A DNA stretch of 7,418 bases from DATKFM01 sp035544395 (GCA_035544395.1 DATKFM010000288.1:1-7418), one strand, 5' to 3'. Positions 1-7,068 are shown, numbered from the stretch's first letter. Program-made: numbers and translations. The notes: a model not told the origin generated them from the sequence alone.

Positions 1-311
1 ACGTAGTCCGTCGACATGTGGATCAAAGCCGCACCGCGTCGTGCACATTCCGCGGCGATCAATCCAGGCGCTTCGCCATTTATCCGCAGAGCGGCAGCCG
101 GTTCGCTCTCCGCCTTGTCGACGGCAGTATAGCCGCCGGCGTTGATGACGATATCGCAGATGCTGCCGTCCATTGCGGCGGCGACCGCCGCGGCATCGCC
201 GATATCGGCCTGGGCATGAGTCAGGGCGGTGATCGTTACTCCGGATGGCCACACCGCCGATCGCAGCGCGGTGCCGACCTGGCCGCCGGCGCCGAAGATC
301 AGCAGTTTCAT
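1..311 (-). CDS. rfbD: dTDP-4-dehydrorhamnose reductase RmlD, N-terminal part (runs off left edge)
   Basis: This is the first 103 residues of RmlD. It catalyses the NAD(P)H-dependent reduction of dTDP-4-dehydro-L-rhamnose to dTDP-L-rhamnose, the last cytosolic step of the pathway. What is seen: the protein opens MKLLIFGAGGQVG, with the Rossmann GxGGQxG motif at residues 7-13. Residues 57-68 read NAGGYTAVDKAE, matching the family's usual NAAAYTAVDKAE block. Residues 100-103 read STDY, the start of the STDYVFDG active-site segment, where the window ends. The catalytic YxxxK and the C-terminal domain lie outside. The ATG at 311-309 shares bases with the rfbB stop (ATGA at 311-308), so translation is probably coupled. 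A weak AAGG ribosome site lies 4 bases upstream, inside the end of rfbB. The double glycine in NAGGY is unusual. Identity is secure because of the neighbours and motifs; only completeness is unknown. Confidence 0.93.
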   Translation of the reverse strand, partial: MKLLIFGAGGQVGTALRSAVWPSGVTITALTHAQADIGDAAAVAAAMDGSICDIVINAGGYTAVDKAESEPAAALRINGEAPGLIAAECARRGAALIHMSTDY

Positions 312-1390
312 GACGCCTTGGCGGGCGCCGGCTGCGTCAGCCCCAGGCGCTCGCCCGCGTAGCGGCGCGACATGATGCCCTGCCACCAGGCGGTATGGCC
401 GAGATACCAGTCCACGGTTTCGGCCAGACCTCGCTCGAATGGCAATTGCGGGCGCCAGCCGAGTTCGCCCTCGATTTTGTCGGGCTTCATGGCATAGCGG
501 CGGTCATGGCCCGGCCGGTCGGTGACGAACTGGATCAGCGAGCGCCGCTTCTCGCCGTTGGTCAAAGGCTGCTTCGCGTCCAGCCGATCGCAGATTGCCT
601 CGATGATCGAGAGATTTGTCCGTTCGCAGCGCGCGCCCACATTATAAGACTCTCCCGGCCGTCCCCCCGTCAGGATGGCCCGCAGCGCGCGCGCGTGGTC
701 GGCCACATGCAGCCAGTCGCGGATCTGCTGCCCGTCGCCATAGACCGGCAGCTTCTCGCCGCGCTCGGCTTTGATGATCATCAGGGGGATTAGCTTCTCC
801 GGAAACTGATAGGGACCGTAATTATTGGAGCAGTTCGACACCAGGACCGGCAGGTCGAAGGTACGATGCCAGGCGCGGGCCAGATGATCGCTCGCCGCCT
901 TGCTGGCGGAGTAGGGCGAGTTCGGCGCATAGGGAGTGTTTTCATCGAACAAGCCATTTTCGGGCAGTGAGCCGAACACTTCGTCGGTGGAGACGTGGAG
1001 GAAACGGAACGAGTCTCTCACTGTGCCCTGCAGGCCTCTCCAATGCCGCAGCGCCGCTTCCAGCAGCACGAAACTGCCGGTGATGTTGGTGTCGAGAAAC
1101 GGCTTCGGCCCGTCGATGGATCGGTCCACATGGGTCTCCGCCGCCAGATGCATCACCGCATCCGGCCGCTCACTGGCGAAGATCCCGCGCACCGCGGCTT
1201 CGTCGGCGATGTCGGCCTGTATGAAGCGGTGCCGCTGATTGACGGCGAACTCGCCCGGCAGATCCGGATTGGCGGCATAGGTCATCTTGTCCAGGTTCAC
1301 GACGAACCAGTCGGTCTCCGCCAGGATCTGCCGCACCAGCGCCCCGCCGATGAAACCGGCGCCGCCGGTGATGAGGACACAACGGCTCAT
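308..1390 (-). CDS. rfbB: dTDP-glucose 4,6-dehydratase RmlB
   Basis: RmlB converts dTDP-D-glucose to dTDP-4-dehydro-6-deoxy-D-glucose using tightly bound NAD+ in the cytosol, the second step of dTDP-L-rhamnose synthesis. The 360 residues match the usual family length. It is an extended short-chain dehydrogenase/reductase. The NAD-binding TGGAGFIGG lies at residues 8-16, with NLDKMTYA at 32-39. The active site STDEVFG at 134-140 supplies T135, D136 and E137, and YSASK at 160-164 supplies Y160 and K164. SNCSNNYGPYQFPEKLIP and DWLHVADHARA, further on, are substrate-binding signatures of RmlB. All expected catalytic residues are present, so it should be active. The start follows rfbC by 6 bp, and a GAGG ribosome site overlaps the rfbC stop codon, which suggests coupled translation. 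The stop overlaps the rfbD start. Other 4,6-dehydratases look similar, but flanking rfbC and rfbD settle the assignment. Confidence 0.97.
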   Translation of the reverse strand: MSRCVLITGGAGFIGGALVRQILAETDWFVVNLDKMTYAANPDLPGEFAVNQRHRFIQADIADEAAVRGIFASERPDAVMHLAAETHVDRSIDGPKPFLDTNITGSFVLLEAALRHWRGLQGTVRDSFRFLHVSTDEVFGSLPENGLFDENTPYAPNSPYSASKAASDHLARAWHRTFDLPVLVSNCSNNYGPYQFPEKLIPLMIIKAERGEKLPVYGDGQQIRDWLHVADHARALRAILTGGRPGESYNVGARCERTNLSIIEAICDRLDAKQPLTNGEKRRSLIQFVTDRPGHDRRYAMKPDKIEGELGWRPQLPFERGLAETVDWYLGHTAWWQGIMSRRYAGERLGLTQPAPAKAS

Positions 1391-1396
1391 GACACC

Positions 1397-1948
1397 TCAG
1401 AACAAATCCGGTTGTTGGGCGAGGAGCGGGCTGCGGCGATCTCGATCGCTGATGATCGCCGCGGCCTCGCTGACCGGCCAGGGAATGCCGATCGCGGGGT
1501 CATTCCACCTGATCGCCCGCTCATGAACAGGCGTGTAGTAGTCGCTCACCTTGTAAATGACCTCGGTTTCGGCCGTCAGCGTACAATACCCATGGGCGAA
1601 GCCGGCGGGAACATAGAGCTGATTCCACTCATCGGCGCTGAGTTCAGACGAAGCGAATTTGCCGAAGGTGGCCGAGCCGCGCCTGATGTCCACGGCGACA
1701 TCGAAGATACGGCCGCGGGTCACCCGCACCAACTTCGACTGCGCCGCCGGCGCAAGCTGGTAATGCAATCCTCGCACCGTGCCGGCCGGGCCGGACAGGG
1801 CTTGGTTGTCCTGCACGAACTCCAACCCGATGCCGAGCACCGCGAAATCCCGCCGGTTATAGGTCTCGGAGAAGAAACCTCTGGCATCGCCATGCTTGCG
1901 GAGCACCAGCAGCTTCACATCGGGGATCTGGGTCGGCCGAACGTCCAT
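1397..1948 (-). CDS. rfbC: dTDP-4-dehydrorhamnose 3,5-epimerase RmlC
   Basis: RmlC epimerises dTDP-4-dehydro-6-deoxy-D-glucose at C3 and C5 to dTDP-4-dehydro-L-rhamnose. It is a cofactor-free cupin of the cytosol, normally a dimer. The 183 residues are the standard length. Visible family signatures are RGFFSETYNRRDF (23-35), FVQDNQ (44-49), TVRGLHYQ (57-64) with the catalytic base H62, K72, LYVPAGFAHGYCTL (111-124), and YKVSDYYTP with Y132. The SDRD segment near residue 170 probably supplies the aspartate that pairs with the histidine. The ATG at 1948-1946 is supported by a GAGGA ribosome site (1962-1958) nine bases upstream and by family length. It is the first gene of the rfbCBD unit; its promoter must lie in the spacer shared with the divergent hyuA gene. 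The stop is 6 bp before rfbB. The catalytic set looks complete. Confidence 0.96.
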   Translation of the reverse strand: MDVRPTQIPDVKLLVLRKHGDARGFFSETYNRRDFAVLGIGLEFVQDNQALSGPAGTVRGLHYQLAPAAQSKLVRVTRGRIFDVAVDIRRGSATFGKFASSELSADEWNQLYVPAGFAHGYCTLTAETEVIYKVSDYYTPVHERAIRWNDPAIGIPWPVSEAAAIISDRDRRSPLLAQQPDLF

Positions 1949-1981
1949 GACCGGTTATCCTCGGGAAAAAGGTCAGAAGTC

Positions 1982-2011
1982 CCCATAACATGGCCCGGCG
2001 ACTCTCGGCAA
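1982..2011 (-). promoter_or_regulatory. weak candidate promoter for the rfbCBD unit
   Basis: On the minus strand, TTGCCG (2011-2006) and TATGGG (1987-1982) are separated by 18 bases and lie in front of the rfbC ribosome site. They match four of six and three of six bases of the sigma-70 boxes. A promoter must lie somewhere in this spacer, since rfbC is the first gene of its unit, but the match is poor and this exact placement is a guess. Confidence 0.15.
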
Positions 2012-2092
2012 ATCCTTGCGCTCGTTGCGCTTTTTCACGCCAAGGAAGCTTGGCCCGGCGGCCGGGCCAGGGCTATGATCCCGCGCTTTTTC
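1991..2092. repeat. two pairs of 10-bp direct repeats in the divergent spacer
   Basis: TGGCCCGGCG occurs at 1991-2000 and again at 2051-2060. GCGCTTTTTC occurs at 2027-2036 and again at 2083-2092. The two elements keep the same order, with 26 and 22 bases between them, so the layout is A-B-A-B. This may be a decayed duplication of roughly 60 bp, or paired binding sites for a regulator of the divergent rfbC and hyuA genes. The second A copy forms the left arm of a palindrome; the first has no matching right arm. The repeats are read directly; any function is inferred. Confidence 0.4.
2050..2079 (+). promoter_or_regulatory. palindrome between candidate -35 and -10 boxes upstream of hyuA
   Basis: A perfect inverted repeat, TGGCCCGG (2051-2058) and CCGGGCCA (2062-2069), is separated by CGG. 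TATGAT at 2074-2079 resembles a sigma-70 -10 box, matching five of six bases. TTGGCC at 2050-2055 is a four-of-six -35 match at 18-base spacing, so the palindrome sits in the promoter spacer as a repressor site would. A start near 2086 would leave a leader of about 57 bases before the GTG at 2143. The palindrome is certain. The promoter and operator reading is inferred, and no T-run follows closely enough to make it a terminator. Confidence 0.3.
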
Positions 2093-2142
2093 GCCGGATC
2101 GCCCTGCGGGGCAACGGCCTTCCCTCAAGCGGGTTCGACAAG

Positions 2143-4137
2143 GTGCTTTTCCTAGGCTTCGATACCGGCGGCACTTACACAGACGCAGTGATCTTCGACC
2201 CCGGCGCCAGCCAGGTGCTGGCGGCGGCGAAGTCGCTGACCACCAAGCACGACCTGGCGATCGGCCTGCGCAAGGCGATGGAGCTTGTGCTGCCGGCGGC
2301 GAACCGGGAGATCAGCCTGGTGTCGCTCTCCACCACGCTCGCCACCAATGCGCTGGTGGAGGGGCAGGGCAGTCCGATCTGTCTGTTGCTGATCGGCTAT
2401 GACCAGGGCTCGCTGAAGCGTGCCGATTTGGGCCGGGCCTTGGGCACCGATCCCGTGGTGTTCATCGCGGGTGGCCATAGCGCCACTGGCGACGAGCAGG
2501 CGCCGCTGGACCGCGTGGCGCTGGAAGCCGCCGTGCGAGAGCATGGCGCCAAGGTCGCATCCTTTGCCGTGTCGTCATTCTTTTCCGTGCGCAATCCGGC
2601 CCATGAGTTGGCGGCGCGGGAACTGATCCGCGAGATCACCGGCCTGCCGGTCACCTGCGGCCATGAACTGACTTCGAAGCTCGATGCACCGCGCCGCGCG
2701 CTAACCACCGCGCTGAATGCGCGGCTGATCCCGCAGCTCCAGCATCTGATCCGCGCGGTGGAGGGGCTGATGCGGGAGAAGGGCATTCTCGCGCCGCTGA
2801 TGGTGGTGAAAGGCGACGGCTCGCTGGTATCGGCCGAGTTCGCCCTGAACCGGCCGGTGGAGACCATTCTGTCCGGCCCTGCCGCCAGCGTCGTCGGCGC
2901 CCGTCATCTCTCGGGCGAAGGCGACGTGCTGGTTTCCGACATGGGCGGCACCACGACGGACGTGGCGCTGCTCCGCGACGGGCGACCGATCCTCGACCGC
3001 AACGGCGCCACTGTGGGCGGCTGGAAGACCATGGTGGAGGCGGTGGCTGTCCATACATTCGGCCTCGGCGGCGATTCGGAAATCCGGCGCGAAGGCCACC
3101 GGCTGGAAGTGGGGCCGCGGCGGCTGGTGCCGCTCAGCCTTCTGGCGCGGGAGCATCCGCAAGTCCTCGGGATATTGCGCAGCCAACTGGAGGCGGACCG
3201 CCTGCCGCCGCAAGCCGGCCGTTTCGCCCTGCGCAACCGGACGCTGGATGCCGGGCTGGAGAGCCTGAGCCAATCCCAGGCGGAACTTTGGAACATGCTG
3301 GGCGGCGGCCCGATGCCGCTGTCGCAGATCGCCCAGCGCTATGCTTCGCTGAAGGCCGTGGACCGGCTGGTGGAGCGCGGCCTGGTCATCGTTTCCGGGC
3401 TCACGCCCAGTGATGCGGCCCACATCCTCGGTCGGCAGACGGAATGGAATATCGAGGCGGCGCGCATCGGCGCGGAACTCTGGATCAAGGACGATCTCGC
3501 CGCCGCCCGACCCGCCGACGCCAATCCGGTGACGCTGGCGTCGCGGATCGTCGAAGCTGTCGTGGTGCATACGGCACGGGTGCTGATCGCCTCCGTGCTC
3601 GGCGCCGACGAAGGCAAGCAGCTCTGGGAGCTGGACAGCCTGGGTCGCCGGCTGGTGGATCAGGCAGTCGGGCCGATGCCCGCAGGCGACCTGCTGCAGA
3701 CCAACCTGACGATCGCCCGGCCCATTGTCGCTATCGGCGCGCCGGTGGCGTCCTATTATCCGGAGGTGGCGCGGCGGCTGCATACGCGGCTCGTCGTGCC
3801 GCCCAATGCCGGTGTCTGCAATGCGGTCGGCGCCGTGGCCGGCGGCGTGCTGCAGACGGTGAATGCGCTGATCACCTCGCCGGCGGAGGGCCGCTATCGC
3901 ACCCATCTGCCCAGCGGTAACCAGGACTTTTCGTCGCTGGAGACGGCCGCCGATTTCGCGCTTCGCGAAGGGCGGACCCTGGCAACGCGGATGGCGCTGG
4001 AAGCCGGTGCTGCCGAAGTGGAGATCACCCACAGCCGCAAGGACACCATCCACCGCGATCCCATGGGCTTCGAGCTATTCATCGAGAGCCGGATCGAGGT
4101 CACCGGCCTCGGCCGGCCGCGGATCGCCGCAGCCTAG
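2143..4137 (+). CDS. hydantoinase/oxoprolinase family protein, HyuA-type ATPase subunit without a HyuB partner
   Basis: The family uses ATP to phosphorylate and open or carboxylate substrates such as 5-oxoproline, N-methylhydantoin or acetone; the substrate here cannot be read. From the GTG start it has 664 residues. The ATPase fold of the sugar kinase/Hsp70 superfamily is visible: phosphate-1 loop DTGGTYTD at 7-14, phosphate-2 loop DMGGTTTD at 266-273, and an adenosine-type GAPVASYYPE at 532-541. A helical stretch at about 380-430, ending in GLTPSDAAHILG, looks like a small winged-helix-like insert. No signal peptide or membrane span is seen, so it is cytosolic. An in-frame ATG at 1990 would add 51 arginine-rich residues that overlap the putative promoter; family members begin just before the DTGGT motif, so I chose GTG, although its ribosome site is weak. 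It is divergent from rfbC and ends 3 bp from the end of potA. No hyuB is present in the window. Confidence 0.85.
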   Translation: MLFLGFDTGGTYTDAVIFDPGASQVLAAAKSLTTKHDLAIGLRKAMELVLPAANREISLVSLSTTLATNALVEGQGSPICLLLIGYDQGSLKRADLGRALGTDPVVFIAGGHSATGDEQAPLDRVALEAAVREHGAKVASFAVSSFFSVRNPAHELAARELIREITGLPVTCGHELTSKLDAPRRALTTALNARLIPQLQHLIRAVEGLMREKGILAPLMVVKGDGSLVSAEFALNRPVETILSGPAASVVGARHLSGEGDVLVSDMGGTTTDVALLRDGRPILDRNGATVGGWKTMVEAVAVHTFGLGGDSEIRREGHRLEVGPRRLVPLSLLAREHPQVLGILRSQLEADRLPPQAGRFALRNRTLDAGLESLSQSQAELWNMLGGGPMPLSQIAQRYASLKAVDRLVERGLVIVSGLTPSDAAHILGRQTEWNIEAARIGAELWIKDDLAAARPADANPVTLASRIVEAVVVHTARVLIASVLGADEGKQLWELDSLGRRLVDQAVGPMPAGDLLQTNLTIARPIVAIGAPVASYYPEVARRLHTRLVVPPNAGVCNAVGAVAGGVLQTVNALITSPAEGRYRTHLPSGNQDFSSLETAADFALREGRTLATRMALEAGAAEVEITHSRKDTIHRDPMGFELFIESRIEVTGLGRPRIAAA

Positions 4138-4140
4138 AGT

Positions 4141-5232
4141 CTACTCCGCCAGCACCAGCGTGTCGGCCGGGTTCCAGGAAATCCACATCTCGTCGCCGAT
4201 GGCGAAGGGTGCGGCCGTGCGGCGCGCATCGTTCGGCACGTTGACGTTGATGTTGACGCCCGTGGCATTCTCCAGGAACACGGCGCTCTCGTCACCGAAG
4301 TAGGCGACTTCGGTCACCTTGCCCCGCAGCTTGATGCGATCGTTGCCGGGCTCGGTGTGATCGACGCGGACCTTCTCCGGCCGCACCGCCACGCCGACAT
4401 TGCCCTGGGCATCGCCCGAATAGGGCACGGAAATGCGGTTCAGGCCCTTTACATCGATCAGGATATTGTTGCCGGCGGCGCCGGATACGCTGCCCTCGAA
4501 CAAATTCATCTTGCCGATGAAGTCGGCGACGAAACGGCTGTTGGGGAATTCATAGAGATCGGCGGGAGCCGCGATCTGCCGCACCTTGCCGGATTCCATC
4601 ACGGCGATGCGGTTGGCCATGGACAGCGCCTCGTCCTGATCGTGGGTGACGATGACGAAGGTGATGCCCACCGCATGCTGCAGCCGCACCAGCTCGAGCT
4701 GCATGGCTTCGCGCAGCTTGGCGTCCAGCGCCGACAGCGGCTCGTCCAGCAGCAGCACGCGCGGCTGCTTCACCAGGGCGCGGGCCAGAGCGACGCGCTG
4801 ACGCTGGCCGCCGGAAAGCTGGTTGGGCATGCGGTCGGCGAACCGCTCCATCTTCACCAGCGCAAGGGCCTCCAGGGCGCGCTTCTGCGTCTCGTCTGCC
4901 GGCACGCCGGTTACCCGCAACCCGTAGCCGACATTCTTCAGGACGCTCATATGCGGGAACACCGCATAGGACTGGAACACCATGTTCACCGGGCGGCGGT
5001 TGGGATCGACGCCTTCCATGCGGTGGCCGTCGATGAGGATCTCGCCCTCGCTCGGGTTCTCGAAGCCGGCGAGCATGCGCAGCAGCGTGGTCTTGCCGCA
5101 GCCCGAAGGTCCGAGCAGGGCGAAGAACTCGCCTTCGCCGATCTCCAGGTTGGCGTTGTCGACGGCGACGACGGAGCCGCCGAAACGCTTATAGACATTG
5201 CGGATCGAGATGATCGGTTTGCGGTTATCCAT
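4141..5232 (-). CDS. potA: polyamine-type ABC transporter ATP-binding protein PotA
   Basis: This is the ATPase that powers import through the PotB and PotC permeases at the inner face of the cytoplasmic membrane. The 363 residues are typical. The sequence shows Walker A GPSGCGKTT at 41-49, the Q-loop at Q87, the signature LSGGQ at 139-143, Walker B LLLDE at 160-164, the D-loop SALD at 167-170, and the switch histidine H197 in VTHDQDEA. A C-terminal TOBE-type region follows, with VRPEKV at 283-288. All ATPase residues are present. The ATG overlaps the end of potC by 8 bp (start ATGGATAA), with only a weak AAGAAA upstream, so translation is likely coupled. It is the last gene of the operon. The family also transports putrescine, spermidine and, in related systems, 2-aminoethylphosphonate or iron; the polyamine assignment rests on overall Pot-like character and gene order, so the substrate is less certain than the role. 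Confidence 0.93.
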   Translation of the reverse strand: MDNRKPIISIRNVYKRFGGSVVAVDNANLEIGEGEFFALLGPSGCGKTTLLRMLAGFENPSEGEILIDGHRMEGVDPNRRPVNMVFQSYAVFPHMSVLKNVGYGLRVTGVPADETQKRALEALALVKMERFADRMPNQLSGGQRQRVALARALVKQPRVLLLDEPLSALDAKLREAMQLELVRLQHAVGITFVIVTHDQDEALSMANRIAVMESGKVRQIAAPADLYEFPNSRFVADFIGKMNLFEGSVSGAAGNNILIDVKGLNRISVPYSGDAQGNVGVAVRPEKVRVDHTEPGNDRIKLRGKVTEVAYFGDESAVFLENATGVNINVNVPNDARRTAAPFAIGDEMWISWNPADTLVLAE

Positions 5233-6127
5233 TTTTCTTGACCGTGTTCCTGTCGCTGCGGGCCTGCAGGGCCATGGCGGCCACCGCGAAGGTGAGGGTG
5301 ATGATGATCAGCACAGTCGACGCGGCGTTGACGGTCGGCGTCACGCTGAATCGAACCATGGAGTAGATCTTGATCGGCAACGTGGTCGAGCCCGGGCCCG
5401 ATGTGAACTGGGTGATGACGAAATCATCCAGGGACAAGGTGAACGCCAACAGCGCGCCGGCAATGACACCGGGCATCATGTAGGGGACCGTAACGTTCCA
5501 GAAGGTCTGCCAGGCGCTGGCGCCGAGATCGCGCGAAGCCTCCTCGAGGGATTCGTCGAACCCGGCCATTCGCGTGACAATCACCACGGCAACGAATGGG
5601 AAACTGAAGGCGATATGGCTGACGGTGATCGTGAACAGATTCAGACTCATCTCGATGCCGGTCAGATCGGTGAACATTGGCATCACGATGCCGGCGAAGT
5701 AAGCGAGCATGGCCACCGCCATGGAGATCTCGGGAATAACGATCGGCAGGAAGACCGTGCTCTCGAACACCGCCTTGCCGGTAAAGCGGTAACGATACAG
5801 CGCGAGGCCGAGCATGGAGCCGATGAGCGTCGAGACGATGGTCGATATGAAGGCGACGGTCAGGCTGTTGACCAGCGCATTGAACAGCGATGCATCGTTA
5901 TAGGCCTTTACATACCAATCGAACGTGAATCCCTTCCAGGTGATGTTGCGCTTGTCCTCGTTGAACGAGGTCGCCATCAACGCCACAATCGGGAAGTAAA
6001 GAAAGAAGAACCCGAGGACCAAAACCGCCTGCAGCCAGCGCTTGCGCAGATATTCTAGCGGCAGCGGCTTGTCGCGATGCACGATGCGAGTGGCGGGAAC
6101 GGCGCCTGCGGTGGTTGCCTGGGCCAT
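5225..6127 (-). CDS. potC: polyamine-type ABC transporter permease PotC
   Basis: This is one of the two inner-membrane permease subunits that form the channel with PotB. From the ATG at 6127 the protein has 300 residues. About six hydrophobic spans are visible, near 31-53, 85-110, 121-148, 168-186, 218-240 and 267-288. A cytoplasmic N-terminal tail of about 30 residues precedes the first. The EAA loop that contacts the ATPase reads EEASRDLGA around 195-203, followed by P215 and P219. The short first periplasmic segment SFNEDKRNITWKGFTFDWY is typical of the PotC/YdcV group. A GTG at 6133 would add two residues and overlap the potB stop as GTGA, but the strong GGAGG site is only 3 bases from it and 9 from the ATG, so I prefer the ATG. 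The 3' end overlaps potA by 8 bp. Confidence 0.92.
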   Translation of the reverse strand: MAQATTAGAVPATRIVHRDKPLPLEYLRKRWLQAVLVLGFFFLYFPIVALMATSFNEDKRNITWKGFTFDWYVKAYNDASLFNALVNSLTVAFISTIVSTLIGSMLGLALYRYRFTGKAVFESTVFLPIVIPEISMAVAMLAYFAGIVMPMFTDLTGIEMSLNLFTITVSHIAFSFPFVAVVIVTRMAGFDESLEEASRDLGASAWQTFWNVTVPYMMPGVIAGALLAFTLSLDDFVITQFTSGPGSTTLPIKIYSMVRFSVTPTVNAASTVLIIITLTFAVAAMALQARSDRNTVKKNG

Positions 6128-6129
6128 GG

Positions 6130-7035
6130 TCACAGTCCTCCCGCGTTGCCGCGGCCGGCGGCCATGGCGCGAACCCAGAGGATGATGAAGGTGACATAGA
6201 GCAGGAGGCAGGACAGCGCCGACCCGAATGGCCAGTCGCGCGACGGGCCGAATTGCCGGGCGATCAGCGTGCCTATCATCTCGCTGCTGGTGCCGCCCAG
6301 CACGTCAGGCACCAGGTATGTACCGAGGGAAATAATGAAGACCAGCAGGGATCCCGCGACGATGCCGGGCATGGCGATCGGCACCATGATCTTGAAGAAG
6401 GTCTGCCATTGGCTGGCGCCGAGATCGAGGCTTGCTTCCAGAAAAGAGCGGTCGAATTTTTCCAGCGTCGCATAGAGCGGCAGAATGAGGAACGGCAGTC
6501 CGACATAGACCAGGCCGACAACAATCGCGTACTGGTTGTACAGGAATTCGATCGGCTCATAGGGCGCGATCACCGTGGGGTCGCCGCCGCCAACAAGACG
6601 GGCAATGCCGTCATAGAACCAGCCGATCGTTTCGTTGACATAGCCCTTGGTGCGCAGGATGGCGATCCAGGCATAGGTGCGGATCAGCAGATTGGTGAAG
6701 AACGGCAGCGCCACCAGCAGAAGGAGCAAATTCTTCCAGCGCGCCGGGGCGAAGGCGACGCCCATGGCCATGGGAAAGCCCAGCAGCAGGCAGAAAATCG
6801 TCGTCACGCCGGCGATCCACAGCGACTTCCAGAATATCAGGATATGAATCGGCTCCAGCGCGCGGGCGTAGTTCTGGAACGAGAAATCCCAGACGATCTG
6901 TCCCTGCGGACCGCGATCCAGGAAGCTGTAGATCCAGATAAGGGCGATGGGGATCAGGAAGAAGAAGACCAGCCAAAATGCACCGGGGCCCATAAGTATG
7001 ACAAAGGCCTGCCATTCCTTGCGCCAATACCGCAT
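6130..7035 (-). CDS. potB: polyamine-type ABC transporter permease PotB
   Basis: This is the first permease subunit of the importer, in the inner membrane, pairing with PotC and docking PotA. It has 301 residues. Hydrophobic spans are visible near 11-38, 69-95, 101-127, 168-190, 224-246 and 268-290. The EAA loop EASLDLGASQWQ lies at 200-211, followed by P219 and P223, and the DLGAS core is nearly the same as in PotC. PFFTNLLIRTYAWIAIL (111-127) is a recognisable PotB/PotH segment. A long periplasmic loop at about 128-167, YVNETIGWF and onward, separates spans three and four. The ATG at 7035 is the natural family start; a purine-rich GAGGGAG sits about 13 bases upstream, rather distant. The stop is 2 bp before the chosen potC start. 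A 221-bp spacer separates it from potD. Confidence 0.93.
   Translation of the reverse strand: MRYWRKEWQAFVILMGPGAFWLVFFFLIPIALIWIYSFLDRGPQGQIVWDFSFQNYARALEPIHILIFWKSLWIAGVTTIFCLLLGFPMAMGVAFAPARWKNLLLLLVALPFFTNLLIRTYAWIAILRTKGYVNETIGWFYDGIARLVGGGDPTVIAPYEPIEFLYNQYAIVVGLVYVGLPFLILPLYATLEKFDRSFLEASLDLGASQWQTFFKIMVPIAMPGIVAGSLLVFIISLGTYLVPDVLGGTSSEMIGTLIARQFGPSRDWPFGSALSCLLLYVTFIILWVRAMAAGRGNAGGL
6137..6141 (-). promoter_or_regulatory. Shine-Dalgarno site of potC
   Basis: GGAGG reads from 6141 to 6137 on the minus strand, inside the last codons of potB. It lies nine bases before the ATG at 6127 and three before the GTG at 6133. That spacing favours the ATG as the potC start. It is the clearest ribosome site in the operon. 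Confidence 0.7.
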
Positions 7036-7068
7036 GATTCCAGCGTATCTCCCTCGCTGTCATGGGCC

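Noticed and set aside
2027..2092. Palindrome at 2051-2069 with the nearby T5 run as an intrinsic terminator
   Set aside because: The T-run starts 17 bases after the stem, and no gene reads into it from the left on the plus strand; rfbC is transcribed away from it.
995..2155. Long plus-strand reading frame of 386 codons opposite rfbC and rfbB
   Set aside because: It is antisense to two clear enzyme genes, shows no recognisable domain, and long antisense frames are common in high-GC coding DNA.
2701..4053. Minus-strand reading frame of 450 codons opposite hyuA
   Set aside because: It has a histidine-, arginine- and glutamine-rich composition typical of a GC-rich shadow and no domain; the opposite strand carries clear ATPase motifs.
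4115..4134. Small stem at the 3' end of hyuA (GGC-GCGG, loop ATCG, CCGC-GCC) as a terminator
   Set aside because: The stem is short, contains a mismatch, lies inside the coding sequence and is followed by TAGAGTCTACT instead of a T-run.
6611..7063. Alternative minus-strand frame starting at the ATG at 7063 upstream of potB
   Set aside because: It is out of frame with potB, overlaps most of it, and lacks membrane spans or any family pattern.
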